From CAUUCF01 sp045580225 (lineage in GTDB: Bacteria; Pseudomonadota; Gammaproteobacteria; UBA9339), in NCBI GenBank assembly GCA_045580225.1, contig JAZNNJ010000007.1:1-46756 (forward strand): DNA of 46,756 nt, in the 5' to 3' direction. The stretch's first letter is position 1; every line of letters begins with the position of its first letter. This document shows, piece after piece, positions 16,228 to 26,137 of the stretch. Under the pieces are notes generated by a model. It was given only the letters and a program-made list of their open reading frames with translations. It ran no database searches and was not told the origin of the DNA. Position numbers and translations under genes: made by a program.

Positions 16228-17784
16228 TTATTGATAGTATTTTTCTAAAGTATCAGGATAAATAATTAGTTTTCGTTCTTTAATTTGGTAAAATTGGTCA
16301 ACGGTTGCTTGCAATAGGTATCGATCATGTGCAATTAAAATTAATGCTCCTTGATAGCTTTGTAAAGCATAAGTTAAGTTTTCTCGCATTTCTAAATCTA
16401 GGTGATTAGTTGGTTCATCTAATATTAGTAAATTAGGACGATCCCATATTATACAAGCGAGAATTAAGCGAGTTTTTTCTCCGCCAGATAATAAAGATAT
16501 TGGTTCGAAAACTTGATCTCCAGTAAAGCCAAAATTTCCTAAATAAGTTCGAATTTGTAGTTCAGTTGCGTGATTATTTGTTTGGGTATTAATGTAGTTG
16601 ATTGGTGATAAATTTAAATCGATCATGTCAATTATTTGTTGATCAAAGTATCCTACATTTAAGTGTGGGTGTTTAGTAATTTCTCCGCTTAGTGCTGGAG
16701 TTATATTAAGCAAAGTTTTAATCAATGTAGATTTACCTATGCCATTTACGCCCAAAATGCCAATACGATCTCCTTCATTAATACTGAAGTTTATTTTTTC
16801 AATTAAGGGGTTGTGTTTTTGGTAGCCAACTTTTAAATTATTGGTTCTAATTAATGGGTTTCCAGCAGCAGGTGTAGGAAAAAATTTAAATTTAAAGATA
16901 GAATCTTGATGAATGAGTTCTACTGTCTGCATTTTTTCTAGAAATTTGATGCGGTTTTGTACTTGTTTTGCTTTGCTGGCTTTCGAACGAAAGCGTTCAA
17001 TCCAACTAGATAATTTAGAAATTTGTTTTTGTTGTTGATTTTGTATTTTCTGAATTTCTTGGATACGTGAAGCTTTTAGTTGTTCGTAGCTAGAGTAGTT
17101 GCCTTTGTATAAAATTAATTTTTTGTTTTGAAAAGAGACAATTTTAGTAATTACTCTATCTAAAAAATCTCGATCATGAGAAATAACTAATAACGTTCCT
17201 TGGTAATCATTTAACCATTTTATTAGCCAATTAATTGTTTCTAAGTCTAAATGGTTGGTAGGTTCGTCTAGTAGTATTAAGTCAGCGTTACTGGTTAAAA
17301 CTTTTGCTAGATTTAATCTGCGTTTCCATCCACCTGAAAAAGTATTTATTTCTTCAAGCATTTGTTCTTCAGTAAATCCTAAACCTTCCATTATTTTAGC
17401 GGCTCTAGCTTCTAAATCATAGCCGTTTAGTTTATAAAGTTGGTTGTGAATATGAGCAATTTGTAATCCATTTTGTTGTTTATTTGCGATTGTCAATTGT
17501 TGATATAGTGGAAAGATAATTTGATCTCCGCTTTGTACATATTCTAATGCCAATTGATTATTATTCGGTAAATTTTGTTCAAGATAGGCAATTTGTTTAT
17601 AATTAATTTGGGTTTCGCCATGGGTTTCATGTATTTTTCCTAAAAGGAATTTAAAAAAACTAGTTTTTCCAGATCCATTTCTTCCTATGATGCCTACTTT
17701 ATCTTTAGGGAAAATAGTAAGATCTGTTTTATCTAGCAAAGTTTTTGAGCCAACATTTAAAGTTAATTGTTTTAATTGGATCAT
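16228..17784 (-). CDS. yheS: ABC-F family ATPase, YheS type
   Basis: Cytosolic ribosome-associated ATPase with two ABC domains and no membrane part. 518 residues. Walker A GRNGSGKTS then signature FSGGWKRRLNLAKVL and LLDEPTNHLDLETI in domain 1; GVNGIGKST, LSGGEKTRLILA and LILDEPTNHLDLEM in domain 2. The linker RFRSKASKAKQVQNRIKFLEKM and the overall sequence match E. coli YheS closely, apart from its missing C-terminal tail (YheS has 637 residues). ATG at 17784 gives the standard N-terminus MIQLKQLTL and overlaps the stop of yhhQ by four bases (ATGA). A longer frame to 17928 lies inside yhhQ and is not used. Confidence 0.92.
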   Translation of the reverse strand: MIQLKQLTLNVGSKTLLDKTDLTIFPKDKVGIIGRNGSGKTSFFKFLLGKIHETHGETQINYKQIAYLEQNLPNNNQLALEYVQSGDQIIFPLYQQLTIANKQQNGLQIAHIHNQLYKLNGYDLEARAAKIMEGLGFTEEQMLEEINTFSGGWKRRLNLAKVLTSNADLILLDEPTNHLDLETINWLIKWLNDYQGTLLVISHDRDFLDRVITKIVSFQNKKLILYKGNYSSYEQLKASRIQEIQKIQNQQQKQISKLSSWIERFRSKASKAKQVQNRIKFLEKMQTVELIHQDSIFKFKFFPTPAAGNPLIRTNNLKVGYQKHNPLIEKINFSINEGDRIGILGVNGIGKSTLIKTLLNITPALSGEITKHPHLNVGYFDQQIIDMIDLNLSPINYINTQTNNHATELQIRTYLGNFGFTGDQVFEPISLLSGGEKTRLILACIIWDRPNLLILDEPTNHLDLEMRENLTYALQSYQGALILIAHDRYLLQATVDQFYQIKERKLIIYPDTLEKYYQ

Positions 17785-18389
17785 ATGTTTTCGAATTGTT
17801 TCATTTTTTGAATGAGAAAAGTTATTAAGGGTAATAGGATGATTTGTACTAAAATTTTTACAATACAAGCTGATAAAGCGAGCTGTATAATATTTTTTAC
17901 AGAAGTTGTTCCTGCAAATGCAATACAAGAGAACATTAAACTGTCGGATAAGTGGCCAACGAGGGTGGAAATTGTACTGCGGGTTTTTAAATTAAAAAAT
18001 TTATTTAGTTTGGTTAGAATGTTAGCACAAATAAATTCTCCAGTTAAAAAAGCTGTAAAGGAAGCAAATAAGAGACGGGGAGTTCTGCCTAATATTAAAC
18101 TAAATGATGTTTGATCTGACCACAAAATGGAATTAGCAGGCAATAAAATTGCTATTACCATGATGCTAGAAGCTAGTAAGTTGCATCCGAAAGCGCTCCA
18201 AATGATAGTTCTAGATGTTTGATATCCGTAAGTTTCTGTTAAAATTACACTGATTAGGTACATAAACGGAAAGATCATGTCACCGACTGTGAAGTAAATA
18301 CCCAAACAAGATATTATTTTTTGAGAAATGATATTTATTACCAAAAATAAAGATATGAATAACATGGCAAGTGGGGTCAATAATTTCAT
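17781..18389 (-). CDS. yhhQ: Queuosine precursor transporter (YhhQ/QPTR)
   Basis: Inner-membrane carrier importing queuosine precursors (preQ0/preQ1 or related bases). 202 residues with about six hydrophobic segments. Family landmarks: YFTVGDMIFPFMYLISVILTE, ETYGYQTSR and the C-terminal membrane block with HLSDSLMFSCIAF. Overlaps rdgB and yheS by four bases each, so the block is probably co-transcribed. With tgt (31158) and queA (41418) in the window, it fits salvage-fed queuosine tRNA modification. Confidence 0.88.
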   Translation of the reverse strand: MKLLTPLAMLFISLFLVINIISQKIISCLGIYFTVGDMIFPFMYLISVILTETYGYQTSRTIIWSAFGCNLLASSIMVIAILLPANSILWSDQTSFSLILGRTPRLLFASFTAFLTGEFICANILTKLNKFFNLKTRSTISTLVGHLSDSLMFSCIAFAGTTSVKNIIQLALSACIVKILVQIILLPLITFLIQKMKQFENI

Positions 18390-18949
18390 ATAGTACGAAA
18401 AAGATCTTTAAGTGCTTTAACGCGATGACTGATTTGTTGTTTAATATTTATAGGAAGTTGAGCTACAGTTTTTTTGTATTCTGGAAGGTAGAAAATAGGA
18501 TCATATCCAAAACCATTATTTCCTGCCGGTTGTTCGGTAATTATTCCTTTAAATATACCTTCTCCAAATTTAGGAGTTGGATCATTCGCCGATTGTAAGA
18601 AAACTAAAACTGACCGAAAACAAGCAGTTCTTTGTAGAAAAGGCACTCCTTTTAGTGCTGTTAAAATTTTTTTTATTTTATCTTCGCCATTAAAAAACCT
18701 GGCTGATAATAATCCAGGGGAACGATTTAAATAATCAATTTCTAAGCCGGAATCATCCGCGATGGCTGGTAATTTAGTTTTTTCGGATGCAAAACGTGCC
18801 TTTATTAAAGCATTTTCTAAATAAGTTTTTCCTGTTTCAGAAGGAGAGGTTAGATTAAAATCTTGGAAAGTATATATGGTATCATTAGGGAAAAATGGTT
18901 TTAACTCCTTAACCTTTCCTGGATTATTAGTTGCTAAGATAATTTTCAT
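18386..18949 (-). CDS. rdgB: XTP/dITP diphosphatase (RdgB/HAM1)
   Basis: House-cleaning enzyme that hydrolyses non-canonical purine triphosphates (XTP, dITP) to monophosphates. 187 residues. Motifs: ATNNPGKVKEL at the N-terminus, ENALIKA, ADDSGLEID with the metal-binding Asp residues, and GFGYDPIFY near the end followed by SHRVKAL. All usual HAM1 signatures are intact. Lies six bases from coaD and overlaps yhhQ by four. Confidence 0.95.
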   Translation of the reverse strand: MKIILATNNPGKVKELKPFFPNDTIYTFQDFNLTSPSETGKTYLENALIKARFASEKTKLPAIADDSGLEIDYLNRSPGLLSARFFNGEDKIKKILTALKGVPFLQRTACFRSVLVFLQSANDPTPKFGEGIFKGIITEQPAGNNGFGYDPIFYLPEYKKTVAQLPINIKQQISHRVKALKDLFRTI

Positions 18950-18954
18950 TTTTA

Positions 18955-19428
18955 TTAGTAATTAAATTTATTTTTTAAGGCAATTGCTACTGGTTTAGGA
19001 ACAAACTCTTCAATAGAACCGTGTAAAGAGGCAATTTCTTTTATGAAGGACGATGAAATGAAAGTATTATTCTCATTGGCCATCAAGAAAATGGTTTCAA
19101 TTTCTGGTGCTAACCGCTTATTAACATGTGCTAGTTGGAGTTCGTATTCGAAATCGGTATTGCCTCTTAAACCACGTAAAATAGTTGAAATATTTTGTTG
19201 CCTTGCAAAATCAATTAAAAATCCGCTAAAAGGAAGAATCGATACTTGATAATTTCTTAAGCTTTCTTTGATTAATTGTAAGCGTTCTTCAGTAGAAAAA
19301 AGAACATTTTTACGCGATGCAGCGTTTACTGCAATTATAATTTCGAAGTGAGGCATAGCTCGGTGAATTAAAGCTAAGTGACCATTAGTAATGGGGTCAA
19401 ATGTCCCTGGGTAAATAATTTTTTTCAT
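18955..19428 (-). CDS. coaD: Phosphopantetheine adenylyltransferase
   Basis: Penultimate step of coenzyme A synthesis: 4'-phosphopantetheine plus ATP to dephospho-CoA. 157 residues. The nucleotidyltransferase motif YPGTFDPITNGH is at residues 6-17, LRGLRGNTDFEYE in the middle, and the ISSSFIKEIA block near the end. Its start overlaps the zapD stop by four bases. Confidence 0.95.
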   Translation of the reverse strand: MKKIIYPGTFDPITNGHLALIHRAMPHFEIIIAVNAASRKNVLFSTEERLQLIKESLRNYQVSILPFSGFLIDFARQQNISTILRGLRGNTDFEYELQLAHVNKRLAPEIETIFLMANENNTFISSSFIKEIASLHGSIEEFVPKPVAIALKNKFNY

Positions 19429-20156
19429 AATTTACATAAAGCTAAGTCAAAGTTTAAATCGTAATCAGTAATCAGAGATGGTGAGTTAATTTCTAGATTA
19501 TAAAAACTTATTGTTACTGCATGTTGATAAATTTCGAAACGTGGATATATGCTTTTGATTTCTCCAATATTGATGCGAATTAATTGTGCTGGTTGTTCAA
19601 TTAGATAATTTCCTTGTTTAGCTTTAACTGTTTCCCATTTTACACTGGTCCGTAGCAGTTTCAAAGAGAGATCAATCATTTCTCTTAGTTTATTAAAAGC
19701 TCCAAACCATTGAAAAAGTTGTGTAGTACGTATTGATTCATTTTGTTGTAACCACGCCTGCGCGAAAGAATTATTAGAATTAAAGGTGCCTTGTAAATAA
19801 TTTCTTCTCATGATAGAAAGAAAATAGTTTTTATTTAACTCATTAATTCCTCCTTCTTGGACAGGAGTATCTATGTAATAGGCAATTTGTTTCAAAATAG
19901 TATTTGATTTTCTTTTGTCAACTTGCTTTATAGAGGCTATTTCTTTTATTTTTTGAGCATACATTTGTAAGTTTTGTAGCAGTTTAATCCTTAAATCACG
20001 GTGTTCGATAATTTTCATAATTTCAAGGATAATTCTTAAGTTTTGAACATTATCAAAAAGGGTTTTTCGTTTTAGGTAAAAATCACCTTCTTTAAATAAT
20101 TGTTCTAAAATTAAACAAAGCTGGACCTGATTGTTTAATGGATATTCGTATATCAC
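19425..20156 (-). CDS. zapD: Cell division protein ZapD
   Basis: FtsZ-bundling protein (formerly DUF1342), found in beta- and gammaproteobacteria. 243 residues, close to E. coli ZapD (247). Matching blocks: YEYPLNNQVQLCLILEQLF, RRNYLQGTFNS, the Leu/Ile-rich helical core and the C-terminal DYDLNFDLALCKL. Start codon is GTG at 20156, supported by AAGGAG six bases upstream. Usually zapD sits near coaE; here it is coupled to coaD. Confidence 0.88.
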   Translation of the reverse strand: MIYEYPLNNQVQLCLILEQLFKEGDFYLKRKTLFDNVQNLRIILEIMKIIEHRDLRIKLLQNLQMYAQKIKEIASIKQVDKRKSNTILKQIAYYIDTPVQEGGINELNKNYFLSIMRRNYLQGTFNSNNSFAQAWLQQNESIRTTQLFQWFGAFNKLREMIDLSLKLLRTSVKWETVKAKQGNYLIEQPAQLIRINIGEIKSIYPRFEIYQHAVTISFYNLEINSPSLITDYDLNFDLALCKL

Positions 20157-20328
20157 TATGTTCTCCTTTTTTATGCCTTAATTTCAAGACGAGACTAGTA
20201 TAAAAATGATAAAAAATCAATGTTTGTCAGGCGGATAAAATGCTTGTAAAATATTTAATTGTTTGTTAATATAACAAGTGAGCAGAGGGATAAATAGTGT
20301 GTTTTAGTAGTTCATAATAGAGGCTATT

Positions 20329-21207
20329 ATGCATGTCGCGAAAGGGAATTATGGTTATAAAGAATTAGCTAAATATTTTCTTGGAAAGGAGCAATTGCAA
20401 ACTGAGCGTTTAATGTTGTTGCAGGTTTTTGCTCGTTATTTTGAAAATAAATCGGAGAATTTTGAGCGGATATTAGATAAGTTTTTGAACGAAAAGATTG
20501 CGAATATGCATTTTGATGATGTTGAGGCAGCATTATATTCCCAAAGTGAAAAACAAAAAATTTTAAGCGGTGGTTTATCCGATTATGTTATGAATGAATT
20601 AGTGTATAAGTTTTTTCAGAAGATAGAAGATTGGTAATTATTTGCTAAATTTTTATCTGAAGAAGTAGGTCGTTATGAAATTAATCCTGTAACTTTTCTA
20701 GAGAAATGTTTGCCAGGTAAAAAATATGATAATTTGATGCGCCAGTACGCTATTCATATTTTTAAAGAATGCAGAGAAGAAGCATCTAAAGAAAATTTAG
20801 AATTATTGTTAGGTAAACATTTTGCTTCCTTGGTTGGTGGTAATTTTTTCTATTTTTTGGTTAATAATTTGGAACTTGTAGAAAAATTAAGTTACAGTAA
20901 AGCTGCTACGTTGTTGACAGAAATTCAGATGGTGTCTGATCAACAAATACTGATATTAGTAGAAAAAATGGTCGAAATTTTAGGCGAAAATTTGATAATA
21001 GAAGGATTAAAGGTAAATTTTACCCCGAGTATTAAAGATGATCCTAAGTTAAGTCGAAATTTTATAGAACAAATTATTGATTGCTTGTCGTCCGAGGAAA
21101 ACTTGGTTGGTGATAAAAAAGTATTGGATAAATTGTTGTTAAAACAGCTGGTAGATGTTGTTGAGGAAGTTAAATCATTAGCGCATGAAATAAAAAATAT
21201 TTTTTAA
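20329..21207 (+). pseudogene. Unrecognised gene split by an in-frame TAA
   Basis: One frame of 293 codons from ATG at 20329 to TAA at 21205-21207, interrupted only by TAA at 20635-20637. Both parts have the same helical, Leu/Glu/Lys-rich composition, with no signal peptide or membrane segment, and the frame stays open between them. The second part alone could start at TTG 20710 or ATG 20737, so two short proteins or one dead gene are both possible. A single base change separates this from an intact gene. No family recognised. Divergent from zapD; the 172-base gap between them shows no clear promoter to me. Confidence 0.5.
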
Positions 21208-21305
21208 TGTCAAGTTATAGATTTATTGCATAAAAAAGGATATTGATTTAATGATTAATTATATTATTATATAAATAATAATTATTGTTTAATAAGTGAG
21301 ACATT

Positions 21306-23177
21306 GTGGACGAACAGGGTTTTTCTGCTGAATGGTTGGAGGCTAATGAGTTAGGGAGTTATGCTGCTAGTTGTGCTGATTTAATGCATTCCCGTAAATA
21401 TCATGGTTACTTAGTTAGTTTTTGGCGAGGGCAAAGTTATATTTGGATTAACAAAATTGAAGAAGAAGTTCAAATAGATAATAATTTTTATATTTTAACC
21501 GGATCAGATTATCGTGGAGCTAGATTTCCGGCCTTACATTTAGCAAAATTTAGTTATAAGCCTTATCCGTGTTGGGAATATAAATTAGGTGAATTTAAGA
21601 TAATTAGAGAATTAGTTTTAGTCCATAATCAAAATACTTTATTGGTAAAATATCAATTGATTGGTGATGTCAAAAAACAAGTAAAATTAATTTTAAGGCC
21701 GATGTTTAGTTGTCGAGACCGTCATTCTTTGCAATTGCCTAACGAGTTAGTTGGTGAATCATTTATTGTAGAAGATCGTGGTTTAAGGTATCAAGCATAT
21801 CCTGGCTTTCCAGAAGTCTGGTTTCAAAGTGAAACAATGGTTAATTTAGTTTCTAAAATGGTATGGTATTATGATGTTAAATATCAGACAGAATTAGATC
21901 GTGGTTATGATGGTTATGAAGCTTTATATTTACCGGGTGAGTTGGAATTAGAGTTGAACTCAGATAAAGCAATAATTATTAGTGTTGGGTTAGTTAAGCA
22001 ACAAAAAATTAATTATTTATGGGATAGTGAAATAAAGTATAGAACCAGAGGGCAGGCAAAAGAAAAGACCAATTGGTTAACCTCTTTACAAGAGGCTTCT
22101 AAAGTTTTTTTAACTTTAGAAGATGAGATAATAGCGGGTTATCCATGGTTTGGTGTTTGGACTAGGGATGCGATGATTTCTCTGCCAGGTTTGACTTTAT
22201 TTAGTGGCAGAGAAAAACGAGCTTTAAGTATTTTAAGAAAATTTGCTAGTTTTGAAACACAAGGTATTTTACCTAATTATTTAGGAAGTAATCCTAGTTA
22301 CAACTCAGTAGATGCTGCCTTGTGGTTTATTTGGGCATGTAGTTGGTATTACAAAGTAACGCTAGATAGTTTTGGAATTAATAGTTTACTGTCTAGTGTG
22401 GAAAAAATTATTGAAGCACATTTTGTTGGTACTGGGTTGGGAGTTCGATTAGATGAAACTGGTTTAATTTATTCTTCATCGGTTGATAATGTTACTTGGA
22501 TGGATGCAAAGGTTAATAATTATGTAATTACTCCTCGTTCAGGTTATGTGGTAGAACTAAATGCTTTGTGGTATCATGCTTTAACATTTTTAATGCAACA
22601 TAGTAAAAAAGTTATTTTGCGTGAGAAAGTACAAGTAGTTTTAGATGCTTTTAGAAAGAATTTCATTCGTGTTTTTTGGAATAATGAAAAAAAATATTTG
22701 AATGATTTTGTTACTTATAATCAGGTAGATTCTTCTTTAAGGCCTAATCAGTTATGGGCTGTAGCATTAGATTTACCGATTTCTGATGCACAAAAAAATG
22801 AAGTTGTTAGACAAGCAAAAGACAAATTATTTACTCCTTATGGTTTAAGAACCTTGTCTCCGGAAGATAGTAAGTATTGTGGTTATTATGCGGGAGATCA
22901 GAACCAACGTGATTTAGCTTATCATAACGGAACTGTGTGGACATGGTTATTAGGGGTATTTACGGATGCCGTTTTAAATATTAAGGGTGATCTGACTTTT
23001 TTAGAAAAGGTCGAGAGATTTTTGAAGGCGCATTTAGAGTTAGATTATGGATTAGGTGGTATAGCGGAAGTTTTTGATGGAGATTGGCCTCATCGTCCTA
23101 ACGGTAGTATTACTCAGGCGTGGAGCGTGGCGGAAGTTTTGCGAATTTTTAAATTAACAGGTTATGATAGAAGATAA
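21306..23177 (+). CDS. Glycogen debranching enzyme (amylo-alpha-1,6-glucosidase)
   Basis: Removes alpha-1,6 branch glucose from glycogen-like polymers. 623 residues. The N-terminal GDE domain has EWLEANELGSYAA and SRKYHGYLV; the (alpha/alpha)6 catalytic domain (GDE_C) has AGYPWFGVWTRDAMISLPGL near residue 280, NYVITPRSGYVVELNALWY, and GGIAEVFDGDWPHRPNGSI followed by QAWSVAEVLR at the end. The Asp/Glu residues in these blocks are the expected acid/base positions. GTG at 21306 is the start that puts the family N-terminus at residue 1; the ribosome site is weak. First of six overlapping genes. This type is best known from archaea and scattered bacteria, so acquisition by transfer is plausible. 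Confidence 0.88.
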   Translation: MDEQGFSAEWLEANELGSYAASCADLMHSRKYHGYLVSFWRGQSYIWINKIEEEVQIDNNFYILTGSDYRGARFPALHLAKFSYKPYPCWEYKLGEFKIIRELVLVHNQNTLLVKYQLIGDVKKQVKLILRPMFSCRDRHSLQLPNELVGESFIVEDRGLRYQAYPGFPEVWFQSETMVNLVSKMVWYYDVKYQTELDRGYDGYEALYLPGELELELNSDKAIIISVGLVKQQKINYLWDSEIKYRTRGQAKEKTNWLTSLQEASKVFLTLEDEIIAGYPWFGVWTRDAMISLPGLTLFSGREKRALSILRKFASFETQGILPNYLGSNPSYNSVDAALWFIWACSWYYKVTLDSFGINSLLSSVEKIIEAHFVGTGLGVRLDETGLIYSSSVDNVTWMDAKVNNYVITPRSGYVVELNALWYHALTFLMQHSKKVILREKVQVVLDAFRKNFIRVFWNNEKKYLNDFVTYNQVDSSLRPNQLWAVALDLPISDAQKNEVVRQAKDKLFTPYGLRTLSPEDSKYCGYYAGDQNQRDLAYHNGTVWTWLLGVFTDAVLNIKGDLTFLEKVERFLKAHLELDYGLGGIAEVFDGDWPHRPNGSITQAWSVAEVLRIFKLTGYDRR

Positions 23178-24492
23178 ATTACGAGTGTTAATGTATGGAT
23201 GGGAGTTTCCACCTTTTATTAGTGGTGGATTAGGGGTTGCATGTTATGCAATAGTCCAGGAATTAATTAAACAAGGTATCGATTTAACTTTGGTGTTGCC
23301 TTATTCTTTGTCATCTTTAAAAAGAGATAAATTAAATAATTTGGAATCTCATTGTTCGGTGTTAAGGGATGATTATCCGGTATCTAGTGATGTTAGATTA
23401 TTTGAGATAGAGGTTAATTCTAATTTAAATCCGTATTCTAATCATAAAGATATGGTTAATTTATCGGTAGATATTAAGGAAATTCGTAGATTAATGGCAG
23501 GTTTGCATTTGCCAGAATTTATTAAGAATTTAGTTGGGGATTTATATCTTGAGCAACGGGTAGAATTTTCAGGGGGAAAATATTTTAGCAATTTAATAGC
23601 AGAAGTATTTCGTTATGCGGCGTTAGCTGGTGTTTTGGCTGATAACATTGTTCACGATGTTATTTACGTACATGATTGGTTAACGGTGTTAGCGGGGTTA
23701 GAAGCTAAATTCTATAGCAATGCTCCGTTAATTTTGCATATACATGCTTTAGAAATTGATCGTAGTGAAGGTTCAGGAAATAGCAAAGTGTATGCTATTG
23801 AAAAATATGGAATGGAGCAAGCCGATCAAATTATTGCGGTTAGTCAATACACAAAGGATAGAATTATAAAATATTATCAAATAGATCCAAATAAAATTAC
23901 AGTTGTTCATAATGGAATTAATAATGTACAAGTTAAAAGAAGTGTTTTAAAGCCTTCGGTGCCAATGGTGTTGTTTGTGGGAAGGCTTACTTACCAGAAG
24001 GGTCCTTACTTTTTTATTGAAGTGGCTAACCGTATTTTGGCTAAACTGCCTAATACTCAGTTTGTTTTAGCGGGAACTGGGGATTTGTATCGAAGTATGA
24101 TTGAAAGGACGGCTTCTTTGAAGATAGGGACGAATGTTCATTTTACTGGATTTTTAGGGAGAGATGAAGTTCAACAATTGTATGATTTAGCTTCAGTTTA
24201 TGTCATGCCTAGCATTTCTGAGCCTTTTGGATTAACGGCTTTAGAGGCTGCAGCACATGGTATTCCAGTTATAGTTAGTAAACAATCAGGAGTTAAGGAG
24301 GTTTTAAAAGGGGCGCTGGTAGCTGATTTTTGGGATATAGATGATTTATCTAATAAGATTTTATCTTTGTTATGTCATCCGTCTCTATCAGAGGATGCTG
24401 TGCAAATTGGTTTAGGTGATTTGCGAGAAGCTACTTGGAAAAAAAGTGTTAATAAAATTATTAAAGTATATCAACGAGGATTAAAGAAATGA
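23164..24492 (+). CDS. GT4 glycosyltransferase, glycogen synthase-like
   Basis: Probable nucleotide-sugar-dependent alpha-glucan synthase, cytosolic. 442 residues, GT-B fold. N-terminal MYGWEFPPFISGGLGVACY is the acceptor-side Gly loop of archaeal-type glycogen synthases. The middle has YVHDWLTVLAGL, and the C-terminal half has VGRLTYQKGP, LAGTGDLY and the E-x7-E motif in SEPFGLTALEAAAHGIPV. Overlaps the debranching gene by 14 bases and the GH57 gene by four. The donor (ADP- or UDP-glucose) cannot be read from sequence. No glgC, glgB or glgP is in the window. Confidence 0.85.
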   Translation: MIEDKLRVLMYGWEFPPFISGGLGVACYAIVQELIKQGIDLTLVLPYSLSSLKRDKLNNLESHCSVLRDDYPVSSDVRLFEIEVNSNLNPYSNHKDMVNLSVDIKEIRRLMAGLHLPEFIKNLVGDLYLEQRVEFSGGKYFSNLIAEVFRYAALAGVLADNIVHDVIYVHDWLTVLAGLEAKFYSNAPLILHIHALEIDRSEGSGNSKVYAIEKYGMEQADQIIAVSQYTKDRIIKYYQIDPNKITVVHNGINNVQVKRSVLKPSVPMVLFVGRLTYQKGPYFFIEVANRILAKLPNTQFVLAGTGDLYRSMIERTASLKIGTNVHFTGFLGRDEVQQLYDLASVYVMPSISEPFGLTALEAAAHGIPVIVSKQSGVKEVLKGALVADFWDIDDLSNKILSLLCHPSLSEDAVQIGLGDLREATWKKSVNKIIKVYQRGLKK

Positions 24493-25778
24493 CTGCTATT
24501 TGTTTTTATTTTCAAGTACACCAACCGAAACGTTTGAAGAAGTATACTTTTTTTGATATAGGAAAAAACCATTTTTACGAAGATGAAGAGCAAAATCGCT
24601 TAATTTTTGAAAAAGTGGCTAATAAATGCTATTTACCGATGACTGATCTTCTTTTGAAATTGATTAAGCGTTATCCAGGACTTTTTAAGTGTGCTTTTTC
24701 TCTTTCTGGGGTTTTTTTGGAGCAATGTCGCAGATTTAGTCCCAAAACGTTAGATAATTTTGTTCGTTTGGTGGATACTGGTCAAATTGAAATTCTTTCA
24801 GAAACTTACTACCATAGTTTAAGTAGTTTATTTTCAGAAGAAGAGTTTAAGAAACAAGTTCATGAACATCGTGATCTAGTACGTAATGAATTTGGGATAA
24901 GTCCAACTGCTTTTCGTAATACCGAGCTTATTTATAGTAATCAAATAGCTAAAATGGTTGAGCAGATGGGGTATAAGGTAATTTTAGCAGAAGGAGCTGA
25001 GAAAGTTTTGGGTTGGCGTAGCCCTAATTATCTATATAGTTCTAAAAATTGTTCGAAATTGAAACTTTTGTTGAGGAATTATCCATTAACTGATGACATT
25101 GCTTTTAGATTTTCGGAACGTTCTTGGTCTGAATATCCGATTAAAGCCGAAAAATATGCTCATTGGCTTCATAGTTTGCGTCAAAGTGCAGATATCATTA
25201 ATTTATTCATGGATTTTGAAACTTTCGGGGAACATCAATGGGTGGATAGTGGTATTTTTGATTTTATGGAAAAGTTGCCAGAATACATTTTTTTGCATCC
25301 TGATTATCGTTTTGTTACTCCTTCTGAAGCTGCTGAGGAGTTAGTAAATAAAGGTGAATTAGATGTTCCTTATCCATTATCTTGGGCAGATGCTGAACGT
25401 GATTTGACTGCCTGGCGTGGAAATAATTTGCAAGAAGATGCTTTAAAGGCGATTTATGATTTGCAGTTAGCGGTTTATCAAACAAAAGATAGTGATTTAC
25501 TTCATGCTTGGCGTAGTTTACTGACGTCAGACCATTTTTATTATTTGTGTACTAAATATGCTGCAGATGGTGATGTTCATAAATATTTTAGTCCTTACAA
25601 TAACCCGTATGATGCTTACATAAATTATATGAATGTTGTAGCTGATTTTCGTAGTGTCATTGAGCAAAAATTAGTTACTTTAAAGTATAAGCGTAAGATG
25701 AAATCGAGTTGGTGGAGAAAATTATTTGCATTTTTAAAACGGTTAGAACATCATTCTAAATTATCAAGAGCAAGTTGA
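24489..25778 (+). CDS. GH57 alpha-amylase/4-alpha-glucanotransferase
   Basis: Retaining glycoside hydrolase acting on alpha-1,4 glucans. 429 residues. Conserved GH57 regions: YFQVHQP at the N-terminus, GQIEILSETYYH, the nucleophile Glu146 in FRNTELIYS, and the acid/base Asp242 in MDFETFGEHQW. No signal peptide, so it acts in the cytosol. It forms a trio with the debranching enzyme and GT4 synthase; the same three functions are grouped in various archaea and bacteria. Substrate (glycogen turnover or chain rearrangement) is inferred. Confidence 0.88.
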   Translation: MTAICFYFQVHQPKRLKKYTFFDIGKNHFYEDEEQNRLIFEKVANKCYLPMTDLLLKLIKRYPGLFKCAFSLSGVFLEQCRRFSPKTLDNFVRLVDTGQIEILSETYYHSLSSLFSEEEFKKQVHEHRDLVRNEFGISPTAFRNTELIYSNQIAKMVEQMGYKVILAEGAEKVLGWRSPNYLYSSKNCSKLKLLLRNYPLTDDIAFRFSERSWSEYPIKAEKYAHWLHSLRQSADIINLFMDFETFGEHQWVDSGIFDFMEKLPEYIFLHPDYRFVTPSEAAEELVNKGELDVPYPLSWADAERDLTAWRGNNLQEDALKAIYDLQLAVYQTKDSDLLHAWRSLLTSDHFYYLCTKYAADGDVHKYFSPYNNPYDAYINYMNVVADFRSVIEQKLVTLKYKRKMKSSWWRKLFAFLKRLEHHSKLSRAS

Positions 25779-26137
25779 TTATTGAGATGTCTAAACGTAT
25801 ACATAGTACTTTAAAAACTAAATTGGGAGATTTACTAGGGGAGTTTTATAGCAAATTTGGAACTGTATTGCCTCGTAAACCATATTATGAAGATGATGAG
25901 CCATCTGGTGATGGTAGTGCTAGGCCAGTATTTGTTGAGCATCCTTTTCTGCAAAATTTGCCGGTAGGTGCTTCTTCTGATTTATCTTCGGTAGTTAATA
26001 ATAATCAAGAGGTTTTGGATGAGGCTCAAAAACGTAGTGATGAGTTAACAAATGAACCAAAACAACGTTTAGAGATGAGATTAGGGTTAACTAATCGTAA
26101 AAAGTATATTTATGAAAATTATACTAAGCCAGTATGA
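25775..26137 (+). CDS. Unknown 120-residue protein in the glucan operon
   Basis: No family recognised. Hydrophilic, with an Asp/Glu- and Ser-rich middle (YYEDDEPSGDGSARP) and a basic C-terminus (KKYIYENYTKPV); no signal peptide or membrane helix. The start is either TTG at 25775, overlapping the GH57 stop by four bases, or ATG at 25787, which would give 116 residues. Its stop overlaps the ankyrin gene start by four bases (ATGA). The tight coupling to the ankyrin gene suggests a partner or chaperone role, but this is a guess. Confidence 0.65.
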   Translation: MIIEMSKRIHSTLKTKLGDLLGEFYSKFGTVLPRKPYYEDDEPSGDGSARPVFVEHPFLQNLPVGASSDLSSVVNNNQEVLDEAQKRSDELTNEPKQRLEMRLGLTNRKKYIYENYTKPV

